From contig DASTSN010000105.1 of assembly GCA_035760665.1 (NCBI GenBank), positions 19,956 to 83,955 of the forward strand: a stretch of 64,000 nt of DNA, in the 5' to 3' direction. The notes beneath the pieces are model-generated. The model was given only the letters and a program-made list of their open reading frames with translations, made no database searches and was not told the DNA's origin. Positions 26,501 through 34,963 of this stretch are shown piece after piece. This stretch comes from DASTSN01 sp035760665 (GTDB taxonomy: Bacteria; Bacteroidota; Bacteroidia; Chitinophagales; Chitinophagaceae). The translations under genes and the position numbers were made by a program. The number at the start of each line of letters is the position of its first letter. Positions within the stretch are counted from its first letter, which is position 1.

Positions 26501-27886
26501 TCAGCCCGCCAAAGCCGGTGTTACTTCTTCTTTCACTTCCTCCTCTTTATGCAACTCCTGCATGTATTGTACTTTTAACCGGTCATAAAACGAATGACGG
26601 TCGACAATATACGCAGCCATACCGGCAACCAACCCGGCAAGCATCAGGTGAAAAATCACGCTGTGCCGGTCAGTCATTTCCAGCACCAGTATTGCAGAGG
26701 TAAACGGCGTACGGGTTACACCGGTTAATAAGCCCACCATACCTGCGAGAATTAACAGGTTGGTATTGGCTTCTGAAAAATGAAACCAACTGGCAATGAC
26801 TGACCCCACACTGGAACCGGCCGCCAATGCCGGAGCAAAAATCCCACCCGCAGCACCCGTACTAAACGAAAGGATGGAACCACCAATGCGCAGAATAGGC
26901 ATGTACCAGGGCAAAAACTTTTCATGCGTAAATAATGTGCTTGTCATAATTTCTTTGCCGGAACCGAGTGCCCGCTCATTGATAAAAAAAGAAACGGCTA
27001 CCAGAATTACCGCGCAGCCCGTTACGTAAAGAATATGTTTGTACCTGCTGTTAAAGGTTTTCTTCCATTTGAAGAGAAATAAAATAATTCTCGACATGAT
27101 GCTGCCGGCCAGTCCAGCAATCACCGCTACAATAATCACAGCCAGGAATATCCAGCCGGACAGGTTATTCACATCGGGATATCCAAGGTACAAATACGGC
27201 CCCAGCAGGGATTGTGCTGTTAAACCGGAAATAATAATAGCCGAAAAAAGCGCCGTTTTAAAAAAATTAATATGGGTCCGCGTCAATTCCTCCACGGTAA
27301 ATACAATTCCCCCGAGCGGCGTATTGAAAGCGGCCGCCAGTCCCGCACCGGCGCCCGCCATAATCATATTTCGTTTTGAAATCTTTGGCCACCATTCGGG
27401 CAGCCATTCATTGATTTTTTTAAATACAGATCCGGCGACCTGTATCGTGGGTCCTTCACGCCCTACCACACCACCTCCCAGCGCCATAAATAGACTGGAA
27501 AGAATTTTGATAAAAATAATCCGTAAGCTCAGTAATTTTTTTATCCTGTTATGATACCGGGGGGTTGACAATTCCACGGCAGCAATTACCTGCGGAATTC
27601 CGCTGCCCCTTGCGTATTTAGCAAATCGTTCCACCAGTATCCACCCGATAAAAAAGCAAAGCGGCGAAAAAAGAAATAATAGCAAATGATTATGTGATAC
27701 GATAAATGAAGTGCCGGCCTCGGCCAGGACAAACAGTTTTGTATACAACACAGCAAAAAGACCGGTGATCAGCGACGCAATCCAGAATGGAACGGCTTGT
27801 AGTAAGTTCGACTTCAATCGTTCGTTGGAAATCTGGTCAAATTTTTTCTTTACCTCGTGCCTGACTTTTCGGAATAATTTCAGCAT
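26501..27886 (-). CDS. CLC family chloride channel/antiporter
   Basis: A 461-residue ClC protein with the three selectivity elements: GSGIPQ (residues 94-99), GREGP (142-146) with the gating Glu144, and GGIFAPALAAG further on. Conservation of the external gating glutamate fits either a gated channel or a Cl-/H+ exchanger. No C-terminal CBS pair is present. The N-terminal 30 residues are basic and probably cytosolic. The small four-helix protein downstream may belong to the same transcript. The physiological role (acid resistance or anion balance) is inference. Confidence 0.92.
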   Translation of the reverse strand: MLKLFRKVRHEVKKKFDQISNERLKSNLLQAVPFWIASLITGLFAVLYTKLFVLAEAGTSFIVSHNHLLLFLFSPLCFFIGWILVERFAKYARGSGIPQVIAAVELSTPRYHNRIKKLLSLRIIFIKILSSLFMALGGGVVGREGPTIQVAGSVFKKINEWLPEWWPKISKRNMIMAGAGAGLAAAFNTPLGGIVFTVEELTRTHINFFKTALFSAIIISGLTAQSLLGPYLYLGYPDVNNLSGWIFLAVIIVAVIAGLAGSIMSRIILFLFKWKKTFNSRYKHILYVTGCAVILVAVSFFINERALGSGKEIMTSTLFTHEKFLPWYMPILRIGGSILSFSTGAAGGIFAPALAAGSSVGSVIASWFHFSEANTNLLILAGMVGLLTGVTRTPFTSAILVLEMTDRHSVIFHLMLAGLVAGMAAYIVDRHSFYDRLKVQYMQELHKEEEVKEEVTPALAG

Positions 27887-28066
27887 ATTTTTTACTGGTT
27901 ATACAAATTGACAGTAATAAAAAACCCCAGGGCGGCATTCCCCGGACAATTGCAGTAATAAAATGGTTGAGGGTTGTGCGAAAAACGGTGCAAATGTACA
28001 ATGTTATCACCGGAAATCCCGGTTTTAACCGCATTTTCCATAGCAACAATGCTGTATATGTTGCTC

Positions 28067-28098
28067 AAAAAAAAGGTTCTGCCTGGGCAGAACCTTTT
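28067..28098 (-). terminator. Intrinsic terminator of the outer-membrane barrel gene
   Basis: On the minus strand AAAAGGTTCTGC pairs with GCAGAACCTTTT around four bases, followed by a further T run (down to 28067). It lies 20 bases after the stop of the barrel gene at 28119. Confidence 0.85.
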
Positions 28099-28118
28099 AC
28101 TATCCGATACAACCACGA

Positions 28119-28820
28119 CTACAGCCGGAAACCAATTGTGAAACTCAGGACGCGGTTTTTATTTTTATCATTTGCCGAACTATTTAATCCGGACTGTAAT
28201 TTGGCAAGCCCCCATCCATAGTTCACTGAAAGCATGGCCACTTTTCCTTCAATCCCTACTGTCCCATTGATGCCATAGTCAAACCGTTTCATGATACCAA
28301 AGCCGGTCCCTTCTTCATAACTTGTAGTCGTAGGGTCATCATTTGACCACTGGATCGTTTTTTCGCTGTGAAAGCCAACGCCCAGGTATTTACCATCCAC
28401 TTTATTCTTTCCGGCTATGCCAATGCCGAGATACGGCCCCGCACCGGCAAAAAACTTTGCTTCACCTAACGGCGCCTTTAATACCAGGCTAGCCGGAATT
28501 TCAATATAGTAAGGATTGGTAGTTGCCTTAAAATAGGTGGCATCAGCGCTGTTACCACTCTGCGTTTTCGCACCCTTGCCGCTGAACAGTAGCCCGGGCT
28601 GGAGGTACAAACCCGGAACAATCCGCAAATCGCCAATGATGCCAACCTGGAAACTGGCCAGCGTATTGGCATCATTTACACTCCCATTATCTGTCACTGA
28701 AATATTCGCCAGGTTAAGCCCTGCCCGAAAAAAAGCAGATGAATGCTGCGCATAAACAGTATGCACATACGAAAATAAAGTCATCAGCAGGGAGAACAGA
28801 TACTGTGCAGTTCGTTTCAT
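28119..28820 (-). CDS. Outer-membrane beta-barrel protein (porin family, PorT-like)
   Basis: A 233-residue protein with a Sec signal peptide (MKRTAQYLFSLLMTLFS... ending HTVYAQ) followed by alternating amphipathic strands, for example FFRAGLNLANISV, VGIIGDLRIVPGLYLQPGLLFSG, FFAGAGPYLGIGIAGK and KVAMLSVNYGWGLAKL. The C-terminus reads LSFTIGFRL, a typical outer-membrane strand. This is the Bacteroidota 'outer membrane beta-barrel' family. ATG 28820 is preferred because it starts the signal peptide; an upstream in-frame start would add 21 residues without signal character. The function is unknown; single barrels of this kind may be structural or transport proteins. Confidence 0.82.
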   Translation of the reverse strand: MKRTAQYLFSLLMTLFSYVHTVYAQHSSAFFRAGLNLANISVTDNGSVNDANTLASFQVGIIGDLRIVPGLYLQPGLLFSGKGAKTQSGNSADATYFKATTNPYYIEIPASLVLKAPLGEAKFFAGAGPYLGIGIAGKNKVDGKYLGVGFHSEKTIQWSNDDPTTTSYEEGTGFGIMKRFDYGINGTVGIEGKVAMLSVNYGWGLAKLQSGLNSSANDKNKNRVLSFTIGFRL

Positions 28821-28923
28821 AATTGTACAGTTTGTGATAACATAGTGTACCAGACAAATGTCTTGCCAAAATGAAACAGCCATGTGCTGTTTTGCGAAAA
28901 TAGAACTGAGACTGCCGGAATGC

Positions 28924-29589
28924 TTACACGTTTAAAACACAAGTAGTTTCTTTTTCACGAAATACAAGCTTCAACGGGTGAACAGCAGAAAAAACATTTT
29001 TTGTAGGATACCAAACCCTATTTTCCGGCACACAAATCAATAGTCCCTCATCATCACCAATGGCCCTGAACTGCGGCAGTGGTGCCTGCCTGCAGAAATA
29101 AGCAAGGTCATAATCAGCCAGTAATGACTCCACTGCGGCATCATACATACCGGCAGGAAAAACAAGACCAGCTTCACTAATATTGGTAATTTTCGACGGC
29201 AGGAAAGGAGAATCTACTGTATTATTCAGACCGGAGCGGGCAATGAATTCTACAATATTACCGGCCGGGTCAAAGAAATACACAGCTTGCGCCTGCCAGT
29301 TGCTGAAATCAGCAATTGTACCATCATAATCAGCTATCCATAACAGTTGTACTTTATCGTTTAACCACGTTACTGCTTCCTGCAGCTGGTTGCAGGGAAT
29401 ATTAAAGGCAAAATGATAGGATGGCTGTGTCCCTTTTTTAGCCTGTACAAACTCCAGCTGGGATGAACCCGCCCGGATAGCAAACCCGCTTTTCGATATA
29501 GCCCGCAGTTCCATGCCCAGGGTGGTTCCATAAAAGCTCTTTAACCCCTCAATGTCTGCTGTCTGTAATACCAGCTTTTCAATCAGCAT
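28924..29589 (-). CDS. VOC family protein, two-unit glyoxalase-like
   Basis: A 221-residue vicinal oxygen chelate protein. The first unit (LVLQTADIEGLKSFYGTTLGM, SYHFAFNIPCNQLQEAVTWL, VYFFDPAGNIVEFIA) is a complete glyoxalase-like module ending in the usual DPxGNxxE motif. The second half (ISEAGLVFPAGMYDAAVESL, FRAIGDDEGLLICVPENR, VWYPTK) looks like a degenerate second unit. No substrate can be inferred. It stands alone, divergent from the acyltransferase gene at 29787. Confidence 0.8.
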   Translation of the reverse strand: MLIEKLVLQTADIEGLKSFYGTTLGMELRAISKSGFAIRAGSSQLEFVQAKKGTQPSYHFAFNIPCNQLQEAVTWLNDKVQLLWIADYDGTIADFSNWQAQAVYFFDPAGNIVEFIARSGLNNTVDSPFLPSKITNISEAGLVFPAGMYDAAVESLLADYDLAYFCRQAPLPQFRAIGDDEGLLICVPENRVWYPTKNVFSAVHPLKLVFREKETTCVLNV

Positions 29590-29746
29590 AACCTATTTTT
29601 TATTAAAAGTAAAAATCCAGGGAGATGTAAGTGCCGCAACAGGATGAAAACGTATTTTTTTTGTATAGATTGACATATCCCCTACAAAAGGCAGCCAGCA
29701 ACAAACTGCAAAAACATATCATTTTTTTTCTTATACTGTTCTTCCC

Positions 29747-29754
29747 TACATTTG
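29747..29754 (+). promoter_or_regulatory. -7 promoter element upstream of the hexapeptide acyltransferase gene
   Basis: TACATTTG at 29747-29754 matches TAnnTTTG exactly and lies 32 bases before the ATG at 29787. The -33 region is a T run (29722-29729), a weak substitute for TTTG. Confidence 0.5.
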
Positions 29755-29786
29755 AATAGTGCGGATTTATCATTAAATCTTATCCA

Positions 29787-30293
29787 ATGGCTGGTCATCA
29801 ACCAATTTTATTAAAAGCGCAAATCCGTGATGTGGTATTTGGCGTAAATGTGAAAGTTCTTGAACCCGTCAACCTGTTTGAATGCAGGATCGGCGACAAT
29901 TGTCTCGTGGGCCCCTTCGTGGAAATCCAGAAAAACACGGTGATTGGTAACCGAACCCGCATACAGTCCCATACGTTCATCTGCGAGTCTGTAACAATTG
30001 GTGAAGATTGTTTTATAGCGCATGGCGTTATGTTTGTGGACGATATGTTTAGCGATGGGGGGCCTTCACACGGCGATCGTTCAAAATGGAAAAAAATCAA
30101 AATCGGCAATCGTGTCTCCATTGGTTCCAATGCTACGATCCTTGCCGGTTTTGTTTGTGATGATGTGGTAATTGGTGCAGGGGCTGTGGTCACAAAAGAC
30201 ATCACCCTACCGGGTATTTATGCCGGCAATCCCGCCCGCTTCCTGCGTGCATTCCCCAAAAAAGAAGAACAGGTAAAAGAAAACGGTGCTTAA
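29787..30293 (+). CDS. Hexapeptide-repeat acyltransferase (left-handed beta-helix)
   Basis: A 168-residue trimeric-type acyltransferase. Isoleucine-patch hexapeptide repeats run through most of the chain: VKVLEPVNLFECRIGDNCLVG, VEIQKNTVIGNRTRI, VTIGEDCFIAHGV and VSIGSNATILAGFVCDD, and it ends with VIGAGAVVTKDITLPGIYAGNPAR. The closest types are the sugar O- or N-acetyltransferases of the WlbB/FdtC/WbbJ group, which add acetyl to NDP-amino sugars in surface-glycan synthesis. The donor is likely acetyl-CoA. The 3' end overlaps the convergent barrel gene by four bases. The exact acceptor is unknown. Confidence 0.85.
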   Translation: MAGHQPILLKAQIRDVVFGVNVKVLEPVNLFECRIGDNCLVGPFVEIQKNTVIGNRTRIQSHTFICESVTIGEDCFIAHGVMFVDDMFSDGGPSHGDRSKWKKIKIGNRVSIGSNATILAGFVCDDVVIGAGAVVTKDITLPGIYAGNPARFLRAFPKKEEQVKENGA

Positions 30294-31576
30294 AACACTT
30301 CGCCTACATTGACAAATAAGCCACGGGAACCCTGTGTGCCGATGCCGTAGTCAATGGCGATGTTAGTATTTGATTTCTTATTCAGTTTTATCCGCAAGCC
30401 GGCTCCTGCTGCAGGCTGCAGCGATTGCAACCGGTGTGAGGGTGCTGCAGAAAATGTTTCTGCATTGGCAAACAACACCCCGCCCAGGAATCCACTCTGG
30501 GTAATGCGGAAGCGATATTCTGTTTCGAGGTAAAGCATGACATTTCCCCTGTAGCGGCCCTGGATAAAGCCCCGCCCGGTATTATTAAAATTATCCCAGC
30601 CGGTACTTGGCAAATCAAGGTAGGGCGGCTTGCCGTGCAGCACAATCCAGTTATAGTTCCAAAAGGCCAGCACATTTTTGGACCCGGCCGGCCAGGTCAC
30701 ATATTTCCGCATATCCGTAACCAATGATTGCCAGTTGCTGTTGCTGCCCAGCCAGCTTAAATTATTGCGCCACACTAAGCTGACCAGTGCACCATTGGCA
30801 GGGTTGATAGGATTTTTTCGGCTATCATATACCGTGATGAATGACAAACCGGAAGAGGTTGATTTTACAGACGCCCCGTATTGCTGATAATCCGACAGGC
30901 TGCTGTCCTTCAGTCCACTCTCAGAAATATTCCAGTGATAATCAAGGTTGTACCCGATACCGGCATAAAAATTCCGCGCCAATTTTTTTAACCCGTATTC
31001 GTAAAAGCGGATGTATTTATAATTCATCGGGTTTTCGCTTGCAAAACCGGCATCGCTTCCCAGACCAAATGTGCTTTGGGGATATTTCATATACCGCCAG
31101 TCCCCCAGCAAGTTATAGGCATCGCCGTGCAGCCAGATATTTGACTGTATGGGCACTGTAAATTGTTTGTTTTGTGTATAGGTAGGGCTTGCCGCCAGCA
31201 CCGACAACCGTGAGGCAGGATTGTGACTGGTGAAAAAAGCAATATTCCCCGCCACGATAGCCGCTAGCTTTGTTTGCAAGGTATACCCAACAGCCGGCAA
31301 AACCGAAATGACTGGTTTATCTCCCACGCGAATGGTATCACTCTTGGCGGAGGGCTTGTAGCCAAACCATTTCCTGAAAACATCCACCAGATCTTTCCCC
31401 GGTGTTTTTTCAGCAGCGGTGGTATTTTCCAGCAACCGTACAGCATTGCTGTCTGTTACCGGCACCTGTGCTTTTGCCTGTACAGCCAATAACAACATGG
31501 CGCCAGCGGGCAGCAGGATGCGCTTGCAATATTTCTGTAAAGACAATAAAATGTGCGGAAAAACAGGCCAACCCAT
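30290..31576 (-). CDS. BamA/Omp85-like outer-membrane barrel without POTRA domains
   Basis: A 428-residue protein with a signal peptide (hydrophobic MLLLAVQAKAQ following MGWPVFPHILLS...). About 50 residues of linker follow (residues 45-90), then an outer-membrane beta-barrel of roughly 340 residues ending LFVNVGEVF, a typical final strand with terminal Phe. The barrel has Omp85/surface-antigen features, such as VYDSRKNPINPANGALVSL (the D-x-R-x-x-P-x-x-G motif). No POTRA repeats fit in the space before the barrel, so it is not BamA itself. ATG 31576 is chosen because longer frames run into the thiolase gene. Role unknown; patatin- or TamA-like relatives act in export. Confidence 0.75.
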   Translation of the reverse strand: MGWPVFPHILLSLQKYCKRILLPAGAMLLLAVQAKAQVPVTDSNAVRLLENTTAAEKTPGKDLVDVFRKWFGYKPSAKSDTIRVGDKPVISVLPAVGYTLQTKLAAIVAGNIAFFTSHNPASRLSVLAASPTYTQNKQFTVPIQSNIWLHGDAYNLLGDWRYMKYPQSTFGLGSDAGFASENPMNYKYIRFYEYGLKKLARNFYAGIGYNLDYHWNISESGLKDSSLSDYQQYGASVKSTSSGLSFITVYDSRKNPINPANGALVSLVWRNNLSWLGSNSNWQSLVTDMRKYVTWPAGSKNVLAFWNYNWIVLHGKPPYLDLPSTGWDNFNNTGRGFIQGRYRGNVMLYLETEYRFRITQSGFLGGVLFANAETFSAAPSHRLQSLQPAAGAGLRIKLNKKSNTNIAIDYGIGTQGSRGLFVNVGEVF

Positions 31577-31659
31577 ATAAGCCGGCAAAAATAAGCGTTT
31601 AACTGCCTGCAGCAATGTTAATGATGCAGCACAGTAAAGCTGGTTATCAAATTTGTTGC

Positions 31660-32838
31660 TTACAAACGACCGATCACCATGGCACTGGCCCCGCCGCCGC
31701 CATTGCAGATACCGGCAGCTCCGTATCTGGCATTGTTTGCTTTCAGAATATTGATCAGTGTCACAATAATGCGGGCGCCGCTGCAACCCAGCGGGTGTCC
31801 CAGACTCACTGCGCCGCCGTGTACATTTACCCTGGCGGGGTCCAGCTTCAGCCGGCGATAGTTTTCTATGGCCACTACAGAAAAAGCTTCATTAATTTCC
31901 CAGAAGTCAATATCCCGCATCTGCAATCCTGCTTTACTCACTGCTTTAGGAATGGCCAGCGAAGGAGTGGTGGTAAACCATTCCGGCGCTTGCTCTGCAT
32001 CGGCCTGTGCCAAAACGGTGGCCAGTGGTTGAAGGCCCAATGCCGCGGCTTTTTCCCGGCTCATCAGCACCAGTGCGGCTGCGCCATCATTCATGGTGCT
32101 GGCATTGGCAGCCGTAACGGTGCCGTCTTTTTGAAAAGCAGGCCTGAGGGTGGGAATTTTATCAAATTTCACATTCCAGGGTTCTTCATCACGACTGATG
32201 ATAACGGCCTCGCCTTTTTTTTGTGGTATTTCCGCCGGCACCACCTCCTCGGCAAAAAGCCCTTTTTCCCAGGCTGCCTGGCTGCGGCGGTAGCTTTCGA
32301 TTGCATAGGCATCCTGGTCATCCCGGCTTATCGCGCAGGTGCTGGCACACAACTCTGCCGCATTGCCCATTGCCTGCCCGTCGTAGGCATCGGTCAATCC
32401 ATCTTTTGCCAGGCCGTCAATCAACGATACATTACCGTATTTATTCCCCCAGCGTATGCTATCGCTGTAATAGGGCACATTACTCATGCTCTCCATGCCG
32501 CCGGCCACTACAATTTCGGCATCGCCGGCAGCAATGCTGTAAGCAGCTAACGCGATAGCCTTCATGCCGCTGGCACACACTTTATTCACCGTAGTGGCAT
32601 TTACCGTATCAGGCAGGCCAGCAAGCTTTACCACCTGCTTGGCGGGCGACTGACCCAGGTTTGCCTGCAGCACACAGCCCAGGTAGGCTTCCTGAACCAT
32701 TTCAGGTTTAATACCCGCACGGGCTACAGCCTGTCTTACGGCAATAGCGCCGAGTTCTGTGGCAGACAAACTTTTCAAGCTGCCGCCAAAACTTCCCATT
32801 GGTGTGCGAACAGCCGATACAATCACCACTTCTTTCAT
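31660..32838 (-). CDS. Acetyl-CoA C-acyltransferase (thiolase)
   Basis: A 392-residue thiolase. The acyl-carrying cysteine is in VCASGMKAIALA, and the two C-terminal active-site motifs NVHGGAVSLGHPLGCSGAR (catalytic His) and GICNGGGGASAMVI (catalytic Cys) are intact. It catalyses the reversible condensation or cleavage of acetoacetyl-CoA or longer 3-oxoacyl-CoA; length and motifs fit the biosynthetic (AtoB/PhaA-like) group, but degradative use is possible. ATG 32838 begins the canonical MKEVVIVSAVRTP; a longer upstream frame is unlikely. It is not in an operon with other beta-oxidation genes. Confidence 0.92.
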   Translation of the reverse strand: MKEVVIVSAVRTPMGSFGGSLKSLSATELGAIAVRQAVARAGIKPEMVQEAYLGCVLQANLGQSPAKQVVKLAGLPDTVNATTVNKVCASGMKAIALAAYSIAAGDAEIVVAGGMESMSNVPYYSDSIRWGNKYGNVSLIDGLAKDGLTDAYDGQAMGNAAELCASTCAISRDDQDAYAIESYRRSQAAWEKGLFAEEVVPAEIPQKKGEAVIISRDEEPWNVKFDKIPTLRPAFQKDGTVTAANASTMNDGAAALVLMSREKAAALGLQPLATVLAQADAEQAPEWFTTTPSLAIPKAVSKAGLQMRDIDFWEINEAFSVVAIENYRRLKLDPARVNVHGGAVSLGHPLGCSGARIIVTLINILKANNARYGAAGICNGGGGASAMVIGRL

Positions 32839-33201
32839 ATATAAGAGAGTTGATAAATGATTAATTAATAACAAGTAAGATGCGCCAAAGATAACGATTG
32901 TTAGTTGAATATCGTTTATCCCTTACTCCCACCCTTTCCTTTTCTCCATGATTATAGGATTGCAACTTGTATTGGCGGGAGTTGCCTGTGTGTTTCGTAA
33001 TATTCCTGTGAGCTTTTCTTTGAGCAGCAGACGCAGTTGCAGGAACCATGGTTTTGCCTGAAACAAATCTCCAGTACCACTGTTAAATGTCCCGGCAAAC
33101 CCAACTGTACTTCTACAATTATAAATAAATTTTAAGCTATAAAAGAAGGTCGTTCCGCCCGGTTTTAATAACTTTATCTTTCACAAAAATCTGAACGCGA
33201 C
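32839..33201. other. Divergent intergenic region between thiolase and Bax-inhibitor-like genes
   Basis: About 360 bases with no convincing coding frame. Near the plus-strand gene, TATCTTTC (33175-33182) is one base off the Bacteroidota -7 element and lies 20 bases before the ATG at 33202. The rest holds no recognisable RNA gene or repeat. Confidence 0.4.
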
Positions 33202-33951
33202 ATGGATTATCAAAATCAAAGTACACCCGTATCCAATTTTACCTATGTAGAAAACGCCGGTCAGGTGAGCTTGAAGAAATTTATGGCCAATGTGTTTACC
33301 TACATGTTCCTGGCGCTGGGCGTTTCGGCATTATTTGCTTTTTTGTTTGCCAATAACCTGCAACTCCTCAGCTACCTGGTAAAAAGCGATGGAACCGGTT
33401 TAAATGTGCTTGGCTACATTGTGTTATTTGCCCCGCTGGGCTTTGTGCTGCTCATGTCGTTTGGCTACGGCAGACTTTCGGCCCCGGTATTACTGCTGTT
33501 ATTTATACTGTATGCAGCCATCAACGGTATCAGCTTTTCGTTCATCCTGCTGCAGTTTACTGCCAGCTCGGTACTGGGTTGTTTCCTTTCGGCCGCTGCC
33601 ATGTTTGGCATTATGGCTGTAATGGGTTACACCACCAATAAAGACCTGACCAGCTTTGGCCGCATCATGTTTATGGGGCTGATTGGTATTATCGTAGCCT
33701 CCCTCATCAACCTGTTTCTGCACAGTAGCACCATGGATTATATCGTAAGCTTTATCGGCGTAATGGTGTTCACAGGCCTTACCGCTTACGATGTGCAAAA
33801 GCTCAAACACATCGGTATGGGCATGGAGTACGAAGGCGCCCCGGTGGTAGAAGCCAAAAAAAGATCCATCATGGGAGCCTTATCCCTGTACCTGGATTTT
33901 ATCAACCTGTTTCTCTTCCTGCTGCGCTTATTTGGCGGGCGGCGCGACTAA
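33202..33951 (+). CDS. Bax inhibitor-1/YccA family membrane protein
   Basis: A 249-residue integral membrane protein with about seven helices, belonging to the BI-1/YccA/YbhL family (UPF0005). Typical patterns are FTYMFLALGVSALFAFLF, AAINGISFSFILLQFTASSVLGCFLSAAAMFG, and the C-terminal TGLTAYDVQKLK followed by SLYLDFINLFLFLLRLFG. Members of the family act as pH-sensitive calcium leak channels (Bacillus YetJ) or modulate FtsH (YccA). The N-terminal 35 residues are soluble. A terminator follows directly, so the gene is a single unit. Confidence 0.93.
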   Translation: MDYQNQSTPVSNFTYVENAGQVSLKKFMANVFTYMFLALGVSALFAFLFANNLQLLSYLVKSDGTGLNVLGYIVLFAPLGFVLLMSFGYGRLSAPVLLLLFILYAAINGISFSFILLQFTASSVLGCFLSAAAMFGIMAVMGYTTNKDLTSFGRIMFMGLIGIIVASLINLFLHSSTMDYIVSFIGVMVFTGLTAYDVQKLKHIGMGMEYEGAPVVEAKKRSIMGALSLYLDFINLFLFLLRLFGGRRD

Positions 33952-33980
33952 AAAAATGTTGCTTGTAAAATAAATGTATC

Positions 33981-34007
33981 AAGGCGGCCCGGTGCCGCCT
34001 TTTTTTG
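33981..34007 (+). terminator. Intrinsic terminator after the Bax-inhibitor-like gene
   Basis: aaggcggc (33981-33988) pairs with gccgcctt (33994-34001) around five bases and is followed by a T run to 34007. Confidence 0.9.
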
Positions 34008-34180
34008 GGCTTGCCACAGTCTTGGGGTAAATACACGGGAATAGGAAAATATTTTATAAGAAAAATGATGATATGATTCACAAGCCGTTAATCCTGCAGC
34101 AATCCCCAAAAGTTGATAAAAATTACCCATTACTTTGGCTCCTTGAGCATAGTGCTGCAGTGCGCCGGGCAGTACTGTAT

Positions 34181-34906
34181 TTACAGGGGTTTCAGCTTAA
34201 TATTCCGGAAGGCAATGCCCCTGGACCATTCCTGCAGGGCGATGTGGCCACTTGTATGTTTGGTAAACTCCGGAGAATCTTTGAAGTGAGTTTGGGCCAC
34301 CCAGTCGCGCCAGGCTTGCGAGGTGAAATCCTGCTGCACGGTAAGTGTGCCGTTCAGGTAAAACTCCACTTTACCGTTTTGGTGTATAATGCGGGAATGA
34401 TTCCATTCACCGGTGGGTTTGTTTGCCACAGGATGCAGCTGTGGCGCAAAGCCAAATAAACAACCCGAACGCTTTGTTGAATCCGGGAAGTCAGGATGAT
34501 TCACATCCAGCAACTGGTATTCAGCGCCGGATGACCAGGTGTAAGGAATATCGGGCCGCTCCACCACATTAATAAACACGCCGCTGTTGCCGCCCCTCGT
34601 AATCTTCCAGTCAAACTGCAATTCAAAGTTTTCAAACTCGCTATCGGAAACCAGGTCGCCATGAAAGGCTTTGCTGGCAGGATCACAATACAACTCGCCA
34701 TCCCTGACCGACCAGGCAGAGGGAATGTCGCCTTCATGGTAAATATGCCAGCCCTTCGTGGACTTTCCATCAAAAAGCAATATCCAGCCGGCTTCTTTTT
34801 CCTGGCTGGTAAGCTGGTTATTGTCGCCGGCAGCATGGCTGCAGGCAACAAATATACAGGCCAGGCTGATCATGGCGCCTGCCAATAGTAAAGCGATACG
34901 ATTCAT
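34181..34906 (-). CDS. DUF1080 (3-keto-disaccharide hydrolase-like) lipoprotein
   Basis: A 241-residue exported lipoprotein; the signal ends in a lipobox (FVAC), so it is lipid-anchored. The mature part is a single DUF1080/concanavalin-like domain: GWILLFDGKSTKGWHIY, WSVRDGELYCDP, HGDLVSDSEFENFELQFDW and GNSGVFINV, finishing with IALQEWSRGIAFRNIKLKPL. Members of this family hydrolyse 3-keto-glycosides, products of FAD- or NAD-dependent oxidation of sugars at C3. The next gene upstream is a Tat-exported TIM-barrel isomerase, a typical companion. ATG 34906 is chosen over an in-frame TTG at 34921 because it starts the signal peptide properly. No GMC or Gfo/Idh oxidoreductase is adjacent. Confidence 0.87.
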   Translation of the reverse strand: MNRIALLLAGAMISLACIFVACSHAAGDNNQLTSQEKEAGWILLFDGKSTKGWHIYHEGDIPSAWSVRDGELYCDPASKAFHGDLVSDSEFENFELQFDWKITRGGNSGVFINVVERPDIPYTWSSGAEYQLLDVNHPDFPDSTKRSGCLFGFAPQLHPVANKPTGEWNHSRIIHQNGKVEFYLNGTLTVQQDFTSQAWRDWVAQTHFKDSPEFTKHTSGHIALQEWSRGIAFRNIKLKPL

Positions 34907-34926
34907 GTGGGTGGGTTTCAAAAGAA

Positions 34927-34948
34927 AAGCCGGCAGGTGCCGGCTTTG
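34927..34948 (-). terminator. Hairpin between the TIM-barrel isomerase and DUF1080 genes
   Basis: aaagccggc (34927-34935) and gccggcttt (34940-34948) form a perfect 9-bp stem. On the minus strand it is followed by TTTTCTTTTG, so it can end transcripts of the upstream isomerase gene just before the DUF1080 start. This suggests partial or full uncoupling of the two genes. Confidence 0.75.
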
Positions 34949-34963
34949 TTTTATAAAAAGGGT

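Noticed and set aside
31577..31786. Extended N-terminus of the Omp85-like protein
   Set aside because: The added residues run into the 3' end of the thiolase gene and precede the real signal peptide.
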